This document shows positions 6,680 to 8,089 of a stretch of 8,089 bases of DNA, piece after piece (position 1 is the stretch's first letter; every line of letters begins with the position of its first letter). The DNA comes from Anaerolineales bacterium. GTDB lineage: Bacteria > Chloroflexota > Anaerolineae > 4572-78 > J111. The DNA is taken from the NCBI GenBank assembly GCA_012032575.1, contig JAAUSP010000334.1, positions 1-8,089 on the forward strand. Direction: 5' to 3'. The notes under the pieces are model-generated. The model was not told where the DNA came from. It did not search any database and saw only the letters and a program-made list of their open reading frames with translations. A program made the position numbers and the translations under genes.

Positions 6680-7828
6680 TTACGGCCAATTGACCAACGG
6701 CAAACCCGTTTCCGCTTCAATTGCCAGCAGCCGATTGTATTTAGCCAGCCGCTCGGACTGAGTGATCGAGCCGACCTTAATTTGGTCGCCCGCCCAGCCG
6801 ACCGCCAGATCGGCCAGCCAGTTATCCTCGGTTTCGCCGCTGCGGGCGCTGATAGTCACCCGCCAGCCGGCCGAGCGAGCCAGTTGACAGGCCTCAGCCG
6901 CTTCGCTCAACGTGCCAATCTGGTTGACCTTGAGCAGCAGGGCATCGGCGGCCCCCGTTTCGATGGCCCGGCGAATCCGCACCGGGTTGGTACACAGCAA
7001 ATCGTCGCCCAAAACCAGCGCCCGACCCGCCACCCCGGCCCGCAGGTCGGGCCAGTGCGTCCAATCATCCTCGGCCAGCCCATCTTCAAGGCTGACAATT
7101 GGATAGCGGTCAAGCCACGCGAGCAGTTGGGCTATCATGCCCCGACTGTCAAGCGGTTTGGCTCCCAGATGGTAATATCCCCCACGATAAAAATGACTGG
7201 AAGCGACATCTACCGCCAGGGCCACCTCGCGGCCCGGCTCGAGACCGGCGTTACGGATCGCTTCGACCCCATCGGCCAGCATCGCCTCGGCACTGGCGAA
7301 GGGTGGGGCCAGCCCACCTTCGTCGGCGGTGAGGGCGCGCATGCCGTAGCGGCGCTGAGTCAGTTCCGCCGCCGCCTGATAGACGGCAAAGGTCGTCGCC
7401 AGGGCCTCATCCATGGTGCGGGCAGAGGCAGGAACAATTAGGACATCCTGAATGGGGGCTTGCTGACCGGCATGCTTGCCGCCGCTAAACAGGTTGATGG
7501 TCGGGCGCGGCAGGGTTTGAAGCGACTGATCGAGAAGGCCGGCCAAATACTGATACAGCGGTACGCCCCTCTCGACGGCGCAGGCGCGGGCAAAGGCCAG
7601 CGATACGGCCAGGATGGCGTTGGCTCCCAGGCGTGATTTGTTGGCTGTACCGTCCAGGTGCAGCATAGCCTGATCGAGTTGGGCGTGGTGGTCAAATATC
7701 TGGCCGATCAGCGCCCGGTTGAGTTCGCCGTTGATATGTTCCACCGCCCGGCGGCAGCCCAGGCCGTGATAGCGCTGCGGGTCGCCATCACGCAGTTCCA
7801 GTGCCTCCGCCGCGCCGGTCGAAGCGCC
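6680..7828 (-). CDS. Enolase-like protein, N-terminus missing
   Basis: This encodes most of an enolase-family protein (2-phosphoglycerate/phosphoenolpyruvate interconversion in glycolysis, cytosolic). Homology begins at GASTGAAEALELRDGD (from 7828) and runs to the stop, about 382 residues of the usual ~425. The open frame extends to an ATG at 7948, but its first 40 codons (Ser/Arg/Pro-rich) do not resemble the expected DSRGNPTVEV start and are antisense to another gene fragment. Counting from that ATG, key residues are kept: catalytic Glu210 (ADEGG), metal ligands Asp247, Glu288 (LEDG) and Asp315 (GDDL), base Lys340 (LLLKVNQIGT) and Lys391. Two departures: Ala368 where the SHRSGE loop has His, and Asp168 where the family has QEF. 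DGTANKSRLGANAILAVSLA is typical. Either a diverged paralogue or a normal enolase with drift; without its N-terminus it is unlikely to work as assembled. Confidence 0.88.
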   Translation of the reverse strand, partial: GASTGAAEALELRDGDPQRYHGLGCRRAVEHINGELNRALIGQIFDHHAQLDQAMLHLDGTANKSRLGANAILAVSLAFARACAVERGVPLYQYLAGLLDQSLQTLPRPTINLFSGGKHAGQQAPIQDVLIVPASARTMDEALATTFAVYQAAAELTQRRYGMRALTADEGGLAPPFASAEAMLADGVEAIRNAGLEPGREVALAVDVASSHFYRGGYYHLGAKPLDSRGMIAQLLAWLDRYPIVSLEDGLAEDDWTHWPDLRAGVAGRALVLGDDLLCTNPVRIRRAIETGAADALLLKVNQIGTLSEAAEACQLARSAGWRVTISARSGETEDNWLADLAVGWAGDQIKVGSITQSERLAKYNRLLAIEAETGLPLVNWP

Positions 7829-8089
7829 GATATTCACCGTGCCAACCGTGAATACAACTGGCTTCCAGGTTTCGCTCGAATGGGGCAGCAGCGCCGACCT
7901 CGATCTTGAGGTGCGCGATTCGGTGGGCGGTGCCTTGTTCTTCGGCAATCCATCGGTGGCAAGCGGTGGCGCTTTCGGCAGTAACGTGAACGGCGGCTGC
8001 CAGAACCTGGTGTCGAAACGTGCCTACCGAGAACAGCCGTCTGGAACGCGGGCACAGTGCCGACGGGCAGCTATGAAGTCTGGTCTACT
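7829..8089 (+). pseudogene. Fragment of a secreted YfaP/DUF2135-like domain protein, frame-disrupted
   Basis: On the + strand the sequence reads as a beta-rich extracellular domain: GFQVSLEWGSSADLDLEVRD (7860-7919) followed by a Gly/Asn/Ser-rich stretch with FFGNPSVASGG and NVNGGCQN (to about 8006). The pattern Asp-Leu-Asp-Leu-x-Val-x-Asp, then SGG, then a Cys, then a WxxGTxPxGxYxV end is that of YfaP/DUF2135-type domains, often found in multidomain secreted proteins. The end motif AVWNAGTVPTGSYEVWST is present (8036-8089) but in a different frame. Reading through requires about one base less near 8016-8018 (AAA) and one less near 8035. There is no start codon or N-terminus: the fragment begins where the enolase-like sequence stops, and it leaves the window on the right. 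Function cannot be assigned beyond the domain type. Confidence 0.5.

Noticed and set aside
6782..7441. Long + strand open frame (219 codons) antisense to the enolase-like gene
   Set aside because: It has no recognisable domain, is Gly/Pro/Arg/Gln-rich, and lies wholly opposite a strongly conserved enolase frame; it is a shadow.
7829..7948. First 40 codons of the - strand enolase frame from ATG 7948
   Set aside because: Although the length is about right for an enolase N-terminus, the residues do not match the family, and the same bases read as a recognisable domain on the other strand.
7834..8055. - strand frame (73 codons) upstream of the enolase that might supply its N-terminus
   Set aside because: It is Arg/Pro-rich and has none of the expected DSRGNPTVEV-like start; the + strand reading is the sensible one.
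1..8089. CRISPR array, tRNA or rRNA gene
   Set aside because: No regularly spaced direct repeats, tRNA cloverleaf or rRNA-like stretch was seen on either strand.

Overview
The window looks like bacterial chromosome from an uncultured or little-studied lineage. A Chloroflexota-like (Anaerolineae-like) source is my best guess, from the multi-HPt CheA homologue, the DUF983 protein, the C-rich hairpin repeats and a trace of a secreted YfaP/DUF2135-like domain. This is a judgement from general resemblance and no search backs it.

Positions 1-5442 (+ strand) hold a chemosensory cluster. It has the 3' part of a transmembrane methyl-accepting chemotaxis protein with three HAMP-like units, a strong hairpin, a free-standing CheB-like receiver domain with no methylesterase, and a long CheA-type protein. 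The CheA reading frame is broken by one missing base in an A5 tract at 3583-3587. With one A restored it would encode about 1,090 residues: one HPt domain with its phosphoacceptor His, two HPt-like repeats that lost it, a P2-like region, a P3-like helical region, an ATPase domain lacking the N-box Asn and the G2 ATP lid, and a CheW-like tail. The set resembles the Pil-Chp-like (surface motility) chemosensory type more than a classical flagellar one. No CheW, CheR or methylesterase is visible here.

Positions 5426-6470 (- strand) hold a two-gene unit facing the cluster: an isoprenylcysteine-carboxylmethyltransferase/NnrU-like membrane protein, also split by a one-base deficit in an A/T run (6087-6090), and a DUF983 zinc-ribbon membrane protein whose end overlaps the cheA end by 17 bases. 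Positions 6471-6679 contain no gene but hold an 88-base palindromic repeat (6515-6602).

Positions 6680-7828 (- strand) encode the body of an enolase-like protein. It keeps the metal ligands and catalytic Glu/Lys residues but has Ala in place of the His of the SHRSGE loop. Its first ~40 codons are missing. At 7828/7829 the sequence switches to unrelated coding sequence on the + strand, a fragment of a YfaP/DUF2135-like domain that itself needs two frame changes within its last ~75 bases. Both genes are cut inside their coding regions, so this is either a real rearrangement or an assembly chimaera.

The most striking things are the catalytically degenerate CheA, the enolase/YfaP-like junction, and the repeated single-base frame errors at short A/T runs, which raise the question of sequence quality versus real gene decay.
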